A stretch of 64,000 bases of DNA, taken from positions 248,001 through 312,000 of the forward strand of contig NZ_DASYHI010000013.1 of the NCBI RefSeq assembly GCF_035998675.1, written 5' to 3'. The stretch is from Telluribacter sp035998675 (lineage in GTDB: Bacteria; Bacteroidota; Bacteroidia; Cytophagales; Spirosomataceae). The position numbers were made by a program, and so were the translations under genes. Shown in pieces: positions 9,769-18,041 of this stretch (position 1 is the stretch's first letter; every line of letters begins with the position of its first letter). The notes beneath the pieces are model-generated. The model was not told the DNA's origin, did no database searches, and was given only the letters and a program-made list of their open reading frames with translations.

Positions 9769-10368
9769 ATGCGTAAAACCATTTTCGTTCTGGCCATGGT
9801 ACTGTCCGGTGGCAGCGCTTCGGCGCAGTCGCCAGGGCAGCCGGTAGCAACGGTCACTCAGGGTACCGATACGGTGGCGGTTAAGCCGGCCGAGAAGACG
9901 GATTATTACTTTCCGGGCCATGTACCCATTACCATGGGCGATGGCAGTTTAAAACCCATTTCGGCTGTACAAACCGGCGATATCGTCAAGTGCTACCGGA
10001 ACGGCCAGTTGGTAACGACCCGGGTACAGCAGGTAGATGTCCAGGAAAACACCTGTGCTGCCGTCACGGAGCTGTACCTGCGCCCGGTGGACGAACGAAC
10101 CGCCAGCCGCAGCACCTGGCCCCTGGTACCGGCGCTGCTGCTGGAAGCTACTCCGTCGCGTCCGGTACAGACCGGTTTGGGACCCAAGGCGGTGCAGGAG
10201 CTGGTAAAGGGCGATGTATTGTATCACTTTGAAGCGGCAACGGGGGGCGTGTCGGCCTGGAAGGTAGGTATTATTCAGGCCAACGCCAGTACCCTGACCA
10301 GCGTGTATAACCTCATTACGGAAGCCGGGTCTTACCTGGTTGAAAATATGGTGGTACTAAACAAATAA
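9769..10368 (+). CDS. Secreted Hint-fold (hedgehog/intein-like) protein, catalytically degenerate
   Basis: A 199-residue protein. I chose the ATG at 9769 because it gives a clean signal peptide ending SASA-Q at residue 20; an in-frame ATG at 9751 exists. The mature part follows the Hint layout: PITMGDGSLKPI and TGDIV (54-73), a second block AVQELVKGDVL (141-151), and the closing SVYNLITEAGSYLVENMVVLNK-like end (179-199). Key self-splicing residues are missing: the first-position Cys/Ser is replaced by a YFPGHV stretch, the T-x-x-H histidine is Arg (131), and the His-Asn end reads Leu-Asn. It is therefore probably a structural or binding member of the fold. Similarity was judged by eye. Confidence 0.65.
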   Translation: MRKTIFVLAMVLSGGSASAQSPGQPVATVTQGTDTVAVKPAEKTDYYFPGHVPITMGDGSLKPISAVQTGDIVKCYRNGQLVTTRVQQVDVQENTCAAVTELYLRPVDERTASRSTWPLVPALLLEATPSRPVQTGLGPKAVQELVKGDVLYHFEAATGGVSAWKVGIIQANASTLTSVYNLITEAGSYLVENMVVLNK

Positions 10369-10386
10369 TTTCATTTCAGGATAAAC

Positions 10387-10426
10387 AAATAAGCAGGAGC
10401 CCCAAAACCGGGGCTCCTGCTTATTT
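10387..10426. terminator. Bidirectional terminator
   Basis: A 17-bp perfect inverted repeat (arms 10387-10403 and 10410-10426, core AGCAGGAGCCCC) with loop AAAACC between two convergent genes. The A-rich left arm and T-rich right arm allow it to serve both strands. Confidence 0.9.
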
Positions 10427-10461
10427 AGGAAAGTACCTTCATTAATCAAAAGGGAAGTGCC

Positions 10462-12108
10462 TTACAGCGGTTTGTCTTTGGGGGTATGCACCACCGGCAA
10501 GTACACCTGGAACACCGCTCCCGGCCCGGATTTATTTTCGGCCCGGATATAGCCATTATGAAGTTCAACGATGCGCTTGCAGATGGTCAGGCCAATACCC
10601 GTTCCGGTGTAACTTTCTCTTTTGTGGAGGCGCTGGAAAAGCATAAACATTTTGTCGGCGTACTTCTCATCAAACCCGATTCCGTTGTCATCAAACACCA
10701 GCCTGACGTAGGGTTGCCCGGGACTTATGACCAGAGGTACCTCAGGAACGGGGGCGGTAAGTACAGTACCGGTAATGCTTATGACCGGGTTGTTGTCCGA
10801 AAACTTGAGCGCATTGCCGATGAGATTGCCAAACAGCTGGCTCATCTGTACCGGAATGGACTGAATATGAGGCAATTCACCACTATCAATTACGGCCCCT
10901 TTTTCAGAGATGAGTAGTTCAAAGTCGTCCAGTACCTGCCGCAGTACCAGATTCAGGTCGGTAGTGATGAACGATTGCTCTTTCTGGCTCAGCCGACTGT
11001 AGTTCAGGATGGCCTGCAGCAGGACCGACATACGCTGGGCCGAGGTATGTATCTTGGCCAGGTAGTTGGCCTTCTGCTCCAGGTGCCAGTTATTCTGCAG
11101 AAGATTTACAAAGGTTTGAATTTTGCGCAATGGCTCCTGCAGGTCATGGCTGGCTACGTAGTTAAACGATTCCAGCTCTTTGTTGGCGTGCTGCAGCTGC
11201 GCGTTTTTCTCTTCCAGCGAGCGGTTCGAATGGTGCAGTTCCTGCGTACGCTCCGCTACCTGTTGCTCCTGTTGCTCCGAGAAAGCTTTCTGCATATCAA
11301 TATTGGTAGCCGTACCAAACCACCTGAGTAGAGTACCTTCCGCGTCCCGCTGGGGGAAACCCCGGCTCAGGTGCCATTTGAAAGAGCCGTCACACATAGC
11401 CAGGCGGTGCTCTATCTCGTACACGGTACCGGTGGTTACGGCCTTCTGCCATACTTCCAGCGTAAGCGCCCGGTCGTCAGGGTGGACTACACTTGCCCAA
11501 TGCCATTTTCCGTCGGCCCCCTGGGTAGCGCCCGACAGTTCATTTACACGTTTGTTGTAGTAAGTTACTATTCCGTCCGGATCGGCTATCCAGACCACCT
11601 GCGGCATGGCGTCGGCCAGTTGAATGAGTTGCTGCTGACTTTCGGCCAATTTTTTTCCGGCTTCTACCTGGCTGGTTACGTCATAGCCAACGGCGATTAT
11701 CCCTTCAACGGTGTCCTGCTTGCCCCGCAGGGCCTGGTACTTTATGTTGAAGTACCCATTGTACATCAGCCCATTTCGTTTAAACACAACAGGGATTTCA
11801 TCAACCTGCTGGGGCTCCCCGCTCTGCAGTACTTTATTGATAACGTCCTCAATGGGGGTCTCTTTCAATTCCGGATAAACTTCAAAAAGAGGCTTGTCCA
11901 GGAGCGTTTCGGCCCTTCTGCTGACCAGTTCACAATAGGCCGGATTCACAAAGTCATAGACCAGCGCGTCGCCCAGCAAAATGGCAGTCGGAATATGCAG
12001 TTGATCAAAGTACCCGTACTTTTTTTCGCGTTGCTGTAAAGGGTATTCTTCCTGCTGATTTGACAGCATAGGTCCGCCTTTTGTCTTAGGAAGTACATTC
12101 TTCTCCAT
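10462..12108 (-). CDS. Hybrid-free PAS sensor histidine kinase
   Basis: A 548-residue cytoplasmic sensor kinase with no clear membrane segment. Two PAS domains (about 28-150 and 160-285, each with PAC-type ends such as GYDVTSQVEA and WFGTATNIDMQ), a short coiled coil (about 290-320), a HisKA domain with phospho-His in NYVASHDLQEPLRK (near 327), and an HATPase with N box (GNLIGNALKFSDNN), G1 (DDNGIGFD) and G2 (GTGIGLTIC). It probably senses a soluble or redox cue. No response regulator is adjacent; the single-domain regulator at 16292 is one possible partner. Confidence 0.93.
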   Translation of the reverse strand: MEKNVLPKTKGGPMLSNQQEEYPLQQREKKYGYFDQLHIPTAILLGDALVYDFVNPAYCELVSRRAETLLDKPLFEVYPELKETPIEDVINKVLQSGEPQQVDEIPVVFKRNGLMYNGYFNIKYQALRGKQDTVEGIIAVGYDVTSQVEAGKKLAESQQQLIQLADAMPQVVWIADPDGIVTYYNKRVNELSGATQGADGKWHWASVVHPDDRALTLEVWQKAVTTGTVYEIEHRLAMCDGSFKWHLSRGFPQRDAEGTLLRWFGTATNIDMQKAFSEQQEQQVAERTQELHHSNRSLEEKNAQLQHANKELESFNYVASHDLQEPLRKIQTFVNLLQNNWHLEQKANYLAKIHTSAQRMSVLLQAILNYSRLSQKEQSFITTDLNLVLRQVLDDFELLISEKGAVIDSGELPHIQSIPVQMSQLFGNLIGNALKFSDNNPVISITGTVLTAPVPEVPLVISPGQPYVRLVFDDNGIGFDEKYADKMFMLFQRLHKRESYTGTGIGLTICKRIVELHNGYIRAENKSGPGAVFQVYLPVVHTPKDKPL

Positions 12109-12525
12109 TTACTATTGATTGATTTGTGAACAAGCCCCCAGAAAGGACAGCAAGTGGTTGACCGTCGGGCCAACCTTACCTGTTTCTTTCAGGTACCTGA
12201 GTCAGAAAATTTCAAATGGATTAAATAACCGCAATCCCTTACCAGACTATCTACCGTAAAGTAGTTAGTAAATGGCATGAACAGGCAATTACATTTTGAT
12301 GTAAAATTAAGATAATGCTCAAATAATCAATGCCATTTCGATTATTTAGCCCTATTTATCTCCACAACTCCTTTGCAAAGGTGTAGAGTCAATCCAGAAA
12401 CTACCTTTCCACCCTATACGCTCCCCAAAGGACTGGTCTGGGGCGTTTGGTGCCGGTCCTGGTGGCACGGGTACAGTAGTTTCAGCCCCAATGCTGGCTT
12501 TAAAAGTAAATTCAACCTGTACCTA
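12109..12525. promoter_or_regulatory. Divergent spacer with two operator-like palindromes
   Basis: The spacer separates the leftward PAS kinase and the rightward hydrolase. It contains TTACAT-tttg-ATGTAA (12289-12304) and AAATAATC-N11-GATTATTT (12321-12347), both perfect. Such short symmetric sites are typical of regulator binding. No TTTG-N19-TAnnTTTG promoter match is visible. Confidence 0.3.
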
Positions 12526-13536
12526 ATGCATTTGAAGTCGTATTGCTTTCTGCTTTTCATCTTAGTACTTACCCACCTTGCCACGGCCCAGCAACGATTT
12601 TTTAATCTGGGTGATTTTAAATTGGAAAACGGACAGGTAATTAAAAATTGCCGCCTGGGCTACCGCACCGTCGGCACCCTTAACCCCAACCACTCCAACG
12701 CCGTACTGGTACCTACCTGGTTTACGGGTACCAGCCAGCAGAAATTATCCATGGCCGCTCCGGGTCAGGTAGCCGACAGTACCCGCTTCTTTACCATTGT
12801 AGTTGATGCCCTGGGCAATGGGGTGTCGTCCTCACCTTCCAACAGCAAAGCGCAGCCCAACGGTCAGTTTCCCACTTTCTCCATCCGGGACATGGTACGG
12901 GCCGAGCACGAGCTGGTTACCCGGCATCTGGGCCTGCCCCACCTGTACGCCGTAGCGGGCATTTCTATGGGTGGCATGCAAAGCCTTGAGTGGTTGTTTA
13001 GCTACCCCGGCCTGATGAACAAGGTCGTTTCCATTGTAGGTACGCCCAACCAGTCGGCCTATGACCGCTTCCTGTGGGGTACGCAACTGGCCGTGCTGGA
13101 ACGGGGTAAGTACAGTACCGACGCCATGAAAACCGTGGGCGCTCTGCACGAAATGCACCTGACCTCGCCCAGTTACTACTACGCAAAGCTCCCCACCGAA
13201 CAGGAATTCCGGCAACATGTACAGGCCAAGGAGGCCGAATACGTCAAAAACAATAATCCTTACAACTGGGCCTCGCAGCTCAGAGCCATGCTGGGCCACG
13301 ATGTATTCCGGGGCCGCGACCGGGAAGAGGCCCTCCGGAGTACCCAGGCAAAGGTACTGGTGGTGGTAGCCTTGCAGGACCACATGGTCAATCCGCTGTC
13401 GGCTATCCAGCTGGCCCGCGACCTGAACGCCGAACTCCTCGAGCTGACCGGCAACTGCGGCCACCTGGCCAACGGCTGCGAAACCGACAAGATCAGGGAA
13501 AAAGCAAAAACATTTATGGCACTACAAGCTGAGTAA
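12526..13536 (+). CDS. Exported alpha/beta hydrolase, MetX-like
   Basis: The 336-residue form starts at the ATG at 12526, which gives a signal peptide ending LATA-Q; the frame is open upstream to 12373 but that extension looks noncoding. The sequence follows the homoserine O-acetyltransferase-like fold: GYRTVGTLN, a nucleophile elbow GISMGGMQS with catalytic Ser, an Asp in VVALQDHMVNP, and a His in GNCGHLANG. Its export and the shortened C terminus argue against a methionine-biosynthetic role, so an esterase or acyl hydrolase of the cell envelope is more likely. It is followed 118 bases later by an exported deacetylase. Confidence 0.85.
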   Translation: MHLKSYCFLLFILVLTHLATAQQRFFNLGDFKLENGQVIKNCRLGYRTVGTLNPNHSNAVLVPTWFTGTSQQKLSMAAPGQVADSTRFFTIVVDALGNGVSSSPSNSKAQPNGQFPTFSIRDMVRAEHELVTRHLGLPHLYAVAGISMGGMQSLEWLFSYPGLMNKVVSIVGTPNQSAYDRFLWGTQLAVLERGKYSTDAMKTVGALHEMHLTSPSYYYAKLPTEQEFRQHVQAKEAEYVKNNNPYNWASQLRAMLGHDVFRGRDREEALRSTQAKVLVVVALQDHMVNPLSAIQLARDLNAELLELTGNCGHLANGCETDKIREKAKTFMALQAE

Positions 13537-13654
13537 ACAAGTACCATCACCTGTGCCTGTGTCCCCACAAGCACAACTACAGAGTAAGTAGTAACCACCA
13601 AAGGGTGGGTATAACAACTAAACAAGTACCTAAAACCTAACTCCAATTACACCT

Positions 13655-14542
13655 ATGAATCGTCTGACATCACTCCTGCTCGTACTATTTCTGGCGCTTG
13701 GCGCGGGTACTACTGCCTGGGCGCAGACCGCTACCAAACCCATTCGTATCATCATGATCGGCGCGCACCCCGACGACTGCGACCTGAAAGGTGGGGGTAC
13801 CGCCGCGTTGCTGGCCTCCATGGGCCATGCCGTTAAATTTGTGGCAGTGACCAACGGCGACGCAGGCCACCAGACCATGAAAGGAAAAGCCCTGGCCAAA
13901 CGCCGCTTCGCTGAGGCCCAGGAAGCTGGCAAGCGCTTTGGCGTGACCTACGACGTACTTGACAACCACGATGGTCAGCTCCTGCCCGACCTCAAAACCC
14001 GCTTGCAGCTCATCAAAAAGATGCGCGAGTGGGACGCCGACGTGGTCATAGCCCCGCGCCCCAACGACTACCACCCCGACCACCGCTACACCGGCGTACT
14101 GGTGCAGGACGCCGCCTACATGGTAGCGGTACCTAACGTGGCTCCCGAAACGCCCCGCCTGCAGAAGAACCCGATATTCCTGTACTTCCAGGACCACTTC
14201 CAGCGCCCCAACCCCTTCCGGCCCGACGTAGCCATTGACATCACGCCCGTGTACGCCCAGAAGGTACACGCCCTGGACGCGCACCAGTCACAGGTGTACG
14301 AGTGGCTCCCCTGGATCGGTGGCTTCCTGGACCAGGTACCTGCCAACAAAGCCGAGCAGGAACCGTGGTTAGCTAAAACCCGGGCGACAAGAATAACACC
14401 CGAAGTACGGGCCTCGCTGGAAAAGTGGTACGGCAAAGACAAAGCCGCTCAGGTACAACACGCCGAAGCCTTTGAAATTTGTGAATACGGCGCCCGCCCT
14501 ACCGAAGATGATTTGAAGCGGTTGTTTCCGATGCTGAAGTAA
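13655..14542 (+). CDS. Exported PIG-L/LmbE-family deacetylase
   Basis: A 295-residue protein with a signal peptide ending AWA-Q at about 24. The PIG-L zinc motif IGAHPDDCD (about 36-44) and the second metal-site stretch NDYHPDHRYTG are intact. The family removes acetyl groups from N-acetylglucosamine-type or related amides. Many Bacteroidota carry exported versions thought to act on sugar amides in the periplasm. The gene probably shares a transcript with the preceding hydrolase (118-base gap) and is followed by a strong terminator. Confidence 0.92.
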   Translation: MNRLTSLLLVLFLALGAGTTAWAQTATKPIRIIMIGAHPDDCDLKGGGTAALLASMGHAVKFVAVTNGDAGHQTMKGKALAKRRFAEAQEAGKRFGVTYDVLDNHDGQLLPDLKTRLQLIKKMREWDADVVIAPRPNDYHPDHRYTGVLVQDAAYMVAVPNVAPETPRLQKNPIFLYFQDHFQRPNPFRPDVAIDITPVYAQKVHALDAHQSQVYEWLPWIGGFLDQVPANKAEQEPWLAKTRATRITPEVRASLEKWYGKDKAAQVQHAEAFEICEYGARPTEDDLKRLFPMLK

Positions 14543-14677
14543 AGTATAACTACCAGATAATTAAGTAGCTATCAGAAATTAGCTTTTAGTGGTTAGTTCT
14601 CTAAGTTGCTGTATAATACCGGATTGTAAATAATTCTAATGCAAAGTACTTTTGCGCAAGTACTTAACTATCAAGGG

Positions 14678-14725
14678 TGTTACACTACTATTTTCTAGGT
14701 TAGGAAATAGTAGTGTAACATTTTT
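14678..14725 (+). terminator. Intrinsic terminator after the PIG-L gene
   Basis: A 19-bp stem with one G-U pair (core TGTTACACTACTATTT with its complement) and a short loop, followed directly by TTTTT at 14721-14725. It lies between convergent genes. Confidence 0.9.
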
Positions 14726-14787
14726 ATACCACAATTCAAGCAGTTTAATCGAAATGAAACATTATGAAGTGTGGGGAAGTACTTACT

Positions 14788-15066
14788 CTACTTCCTCTCC
14801 CGCTTCAGAAGTTCTTCAAAGTCTCCGTTGACCCAGCGGGGCTGACCAATATAACCCGGTGAAACAATAAAACGCCCCGTCTGGGTGTCTAGGATAACCG
14901 TCTCTCTATCCCCGGCTACGACCTGGAAGCGGCGTGTATCAATAATATCAGACGCTGATTGGCCTTTCCCGGCAGGTGTAAAATTGGCTAGTAGCAGAAT
15001 GCCCCCAAGAGTAAAGGCTCCTACAAAAAATGATTTGATGTCAAGAGAGAAGTGAATGGTTTTCAT
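14788..15066 (-). CDS. Small membrane-anchored protein, unknown
   Basis: A 92-residue protein with one N-terminal membrane segment (about 12-28, FFVGAFTLGGILLLANF) and a C-terminal part rich in beta residues (RRFQVVAGDRETVILDTQTG). The pattern resembles other short Bacteroidota anchor proteins, but I recognise no named domain. It stands alone, transcribed away from the oxidoreductase at 15178. Confidence 0.65.
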   Translation of the reverse strand: MKTIHFSLDIKSFFVGAFTLGGILLLANFTPAGKGQSASDIIDTRRFQVVAGDRETVILDTQTGRFIVSPGYIGQPRWVNGDFEELLKRERK

Positions 15067-15177
15067 GGTCGATGAAATGGTTAGTTTGTTGTTAGTAACT
15101 GTAAAAAATGCTTGTATTTGACTATCTGCAATGTCCGCTCAAAGTACTTTATTACTTGATTTTTACCAAACACACCC

Positions 15178-16140
15178 ATGAAAGCCGCCACTTACACCGA
15201 ATACGGACCGCCCTCTGTCCTGAAAGTACAGGAGGTAGCGAGGCCGGTACCCAAAGACAACGAGGTACTGGTGCGCGTCCACGCCGCTACCGTCAACCGC
15301 ACCGACTGCGCCATGCTGCGGGCGAAGCCGTTTATCATGCGCTTTTTTACGGGATTGCGACGGCCCCGCAACCCCATTCCGGGTACCGAGTTTGCGGGTC
15401 AGGTAGAAGCCATGGGCAAAGACGTAACGGCTTTTAAAGTCGGGGACCGGGTGTTTGGGTTTGAAGATATAGGCCTGAGTACCCAGGCCCAGTACCTGAC
15501 ACTGGCCGAGGACCGGGCCCTCACCCATATACCCAAAGGTACCTCCTACGAGCAGGCGGCGGCCAGCTCCGAAGGTACCCACTACGCCTATAACTTTATC
15601 AATAAAATCTCCCTCGTGGCCGGGCAGAAGGTACTTGTAAACGGCGCTACCGGGGCCATTGGGTCGGCGGCGGTGCAGCTCCTGAAGTTCTACGGCGCCC
15701 GGGTAACGGCGGTTTGTGCTACCAGGAATCTTGAACTGGTCAAAGCCCTGGGGGCCGAGCGGGTCATTGACTACAGCCGGGAAGACTTCACCCAACAGGA
15801 CGAGAAGTACCATTACGTTTTTGACACCGTGGGCAAGAGTTCCTACGGCCGGTGCAAGCCGCTGCTGCTGCCGGGGGGCGCGTATATTTCGTCGGAGCTG
15901 GGGTATGGAGCGCAGAATATTTTCCTGGCCCTGGTAACGCCGCTGGCGGGTGCTACCAAAGTGATATTTCCTATTCCGTCCGATTACAAAAAGAGTATCC
16001 GCCTCGTCAGGGATCTTACCGAACAGGGAAAGTACCGGGCCGTGATCGACAGTACTTACCCCCTCGACCAGATTGCCGAAGCCTACCGCTTTGTAGAAAC
16101 AGGACAGAAAGTAGGGAATGTGGTAGTAACCATGTGGTGA
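15178..16140 (+). CDS. NAD(P)-dependent medium-chain dehydrogenase, quinone-oxidoreductase type
   Basis: A 320-residue member of the MDR superfamily. It shows the GroES-like N-terminal half (PRPVPKDNEVLVRVHAATVN, then GTEFAGQVEAMGKDV) and a Rossmann nucleotide-binding stretch GATGAIGSAAVQLLKFYGA (about 160-178). The structural zinc Cys cluster is absent, as is usual for zinc-independent quinone or enoyl reductases. Likely a cytoplasmic NADPH-dependent reductase of alpha,beta-unsaturated carbonyls; the substrate is not visible. Confidence 0.9.
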   Translation: MKAATYTEYGPPSVLKVQEVARPVPKDNEVLVRVHAATVNRTDCAMLRAKPFIMRFFTGLRRPRNPIPGTEFAGQVEAMGKDVTAFKVGDRVFGFEDIGLSTQAQYLTLAEDRALTHIPKGTSYEQAAASSEGTHYAYNFINKISLVAGQKVLVNGATGAIGSAAVQLLKFYGARVTAVCATRNLELVKALGAERVIDYSREDFTQQDEKYHYVFDTVGKSSYGRCKPLLLPGGAYISSELGYGAQNIFLALVTPLAGATKVIFPIPSDYKKSIRLVRDLTEQGKYRAVIDSTYPLDQIAEAYRFVETGQKVGNVVVTMW

Positions 16141-16291
16141 ACTGACTAGTCGCTGGTAGTTGTGGCGGGCTGTTTTTGTCTTCTATTGCGCGAAGCAGCG
16201 ATTTTCTCGGCCTTGTTCCTCCACCGCGCTCCACCCAATATTAAACAATATTTTACTACCTTTACCAGATAAATAAACGAATATCGGCTGA

Positions 16292-16732
16292 ATGGTAACA
16301 AATGTATTGATTGTAGAGGACGATGAAATCACCATTAGCTTAGTGGAAAGGGCCATCAGGAAGTATAGTTTCGCTGAAAACATTACGATTCAGCGAAACG
16401 GACAGGAAGCCCTGAACTATCTGGCACTGGTAGCTGCTCAGGAAGGCAACAGAGTACCTGATCTTATATTTCTGGATGTTAATATGCCCGTCATGAACGG
16501 CTGGGAGTTTCTTGACACCTTTACGATATTGTCAAAGGAGCAATTTCCCAATACCTGCGTCTGCATATTGTCGTCTTCCATGGATCCTGCGGATAAATTA
16601 AAAGCACTGAGTTATTCCTGTGTCATAGATTTCCTGCCTCAACCTTTAAAAGCTGGTAATTTGAAGTTTCTCGAGCAATTTTTTGTTCAACGAAAGGGAA
16701 TATTTGAAAGCGGTACTTCAAATCCTGCTTAG
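16292..16732 (+). CDS. Single-domain response regulator lacking the conserved lysine
   Basis: A 146-residue REC-only protein. The acidic pair VEDDE (about 8-12), phospho-acceptor Asp in FLDVNMPVMNGWEF (near 60) and the switch Ser in ILSSS are present. The lysine normally found in the final K-P motif is replaced by Gln (DFLPQPL). In CheY-type receivers that lysine helps active-site geometry and signal output, so this receiver may be weakly switching. A stand-alone REC without output domain usually acts through protein contacts or as a phosphate sink. Confidence 0.93.
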   Translation: MVTNVLIVEDDEITISLVERAIRKYSFAENITIQRNGQEALNYLALVAAQEGNRVPDLIFLDVNMPVMNGWEFLDTFTILSKEQFPNTCVCILSSSMDPADKLKALSYSCVIDFLPQPLKAGNLKFLEQFFVQRKGIFESGTSNPA

Positions 16733-17133
16733 GGTACTACCAAAATACCTTACCTATACAATCAGGAAGTTACGGCCGAACTCAGCCGTGGCTTTTTAAT
16801 TCCTTTCCGGACCCGACCTCCCGCCGGGCCACCGCGCTCCTCCACCAAAAGTACCCGGCCCGCTTTCCCCTTTGAAACCGGCCAGCCACCGGGCGAAAAA
16901 CGGATGATATTCGTTTACGCAGATGGATGGAGAACTACCTTTCGTTACCCAGAAAACACTTCCCCGCTTTTGAGGTTATTTACCAAGTACCAGCCACTGC
17001 TCTGGCTTGCCACCTGCACTTTCTGGTTTAAACATTAACCACGTACCGGGATTCCTGCTCACACGCTCCCGGAGCAGGTACGTTGGTAAAGGTACTTCAC
17101 TGGTAAAAGAATAACTTAAAATCAAGGATAACT
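16733..17133. other. 400-bp spacer
   Basis: No convincing gene; two overlapping rightward frames of 35-45 codons around 16900-17035 have no recognisable features. A weak hairpin ACGGC/GCCGT followed by GCTTTTT (about 16773-16797) could terminate the response regulator. An imperfect inverted repeat near 17042-17082 (CCTGCTC...GAGCAGG, flanked by CGTAC/GTACG) lies just before the metallopeptidase. Confidence 0.5.
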
Positions 17134-17985
17134 ATGCGTTGGCAGGACTTACGGAGAAGCAGAAACGTAGAAGACCGCCGCGGCATGTCCAGCGGAGGCA
17201 AGGTAGCCGTGGGTGGGCTCGGCTTTGTGATTTTGCTGGCGATTGGCCTCCTCACCGGCCAGGACCCGGGCGAAATCCTATCCCAGATTCAGGGTAGTGA
17301 GCAACCGACCGCACAGAATGAAACACGCCCGGCGGGGCCGCGACCCGATGACCAGATGGCCGATTTTGTATCGGCAGTACTGGGAAGTACCGAAGACGTA
17401 TGGACCACAATTTACGCCGAAAACAACTCGCAGTACCAGGCCCCTACCCTACAGCTATTTGACGACGCCACCCAAAGCGCCTGCGGCGGTGCCTCCGCCG
17501 CGATGGGTCCGTTTTACTGTCCGGCCGACCAGAAGGTTTACATTGATCTTTCGTTTTGTGACCAGTTGAGGGAGCGGTTCCGCGCGCCCGGTGAGTTTGC
17601 CGTGGCCTACGTGGTCGCTCACGAAGTAGGCCACCACGTGCAGAACCTGATGGGGATCTCGGACCAGGTGCAGCAGCAGCGCGGGCGGCTGAGCCGGGCC
17701 GACTACAACAAGCTCTCGGTGCAGCTGGAACTGCAGGCCGATTTTCTGGCGGGCGTGTGGGCCAACCGGGCGCACGAAATGAGCAATATTCTGGAACCCG
17801 GCGACCTGGAAGCCGCCCTGACTGCGGCAAATGCCATTGGCGACGATAAACTACAGAAAGAATCGCAGGGCTACGTAGTACCCGATGCGTTCACGCATGG
17901 TACTTCCCAGCAACGCATGTACTGGTTCAGGAAAGGGTACGAATCCGGCGACCTGAGCCAGGGGCGTATTCAGGATATACGGTAA
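17134..17985 (+). CDS. Putative neutral zinc metallopeptidase, YpfJ/KPN_02809 family
   Basis: A 283-residue protein. The N-terminal MRWQDLRRSRNVEDRRG phrase, one membrane helix (about 27-43), the AFCGxxS-like segment (ACGGASAAMGPFYCPADQKVY) and the zinc motif VAHEVGHHVQNLMG (about 165) are all hallmarks of PF04228. The third ligand region LELQADFLAGVWA is also present. The family is membrane-anchored with an extracytoplasmic peptidase domain and no known substrate. A palindromic repeat follows 14 bases after the stop. Confidence 0.95.
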   Translation: MRWQDLRRSRNVEDRRGMSSGGKVAVGGLGFVILLAIGLLTGQDPGEILSQIQGSEQPTAQNETRPAGPRPDDQMADFVSAVLGSTEDVWTTIYAENNSQYQAPTLQLFDDATQSACGGASAAMGPFYCPADQKVYIDLSFCDQLRERFRAPGEFAVAYVVAHEVGHHVQNLMGISDQVQQQRGRLSRADYNKLSVQLELQADFLAGVWANRAHEMSNILEPGDLEAALTAANAIGDDKLQKESQGYVVPDAFTHGTSQQRMYWFRKGYESGDLSQGRIQDIR

Positions 17986-17998
17986 ATTTCTTTTATAG

Positions 17999-18033
17999 TA
18001 CCCGTGCCACGGTTTTGAACCGTGGCACGGGTA
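17999..18033. repeat. Palindromic repeat, copy A
   Basis: A 16-bp perfect stem (17999-18014 with 18018-18033; arm core CCCGTGCCACGG) and a 3-base loop. It is related to the repeats at 19790 and 33586, but its arms are in the opposite order. It lies between convergent genes and could also end transcription. Confidence 0.8.
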
Positions 18034-18041
18034 AGCCCCTC

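Noticed and set aside
12373..12525. N-terminal extension of the hydrolase frame
   Set aside because: It covers the divergent spacer and would place the signal peptide internally.
13685..14284. Leftward 199-codon frame antisense to the PIG-L gene
   Set aside because: The opposite strand encodes an intact deacetylase; the frame arises from GC-rich codons.
16904..17035. Short rightward frames in the spacer before the metallopeptidase
   Set aside because: At 35-45 codons, overlapping each other and without motifs, they cannot be supported.
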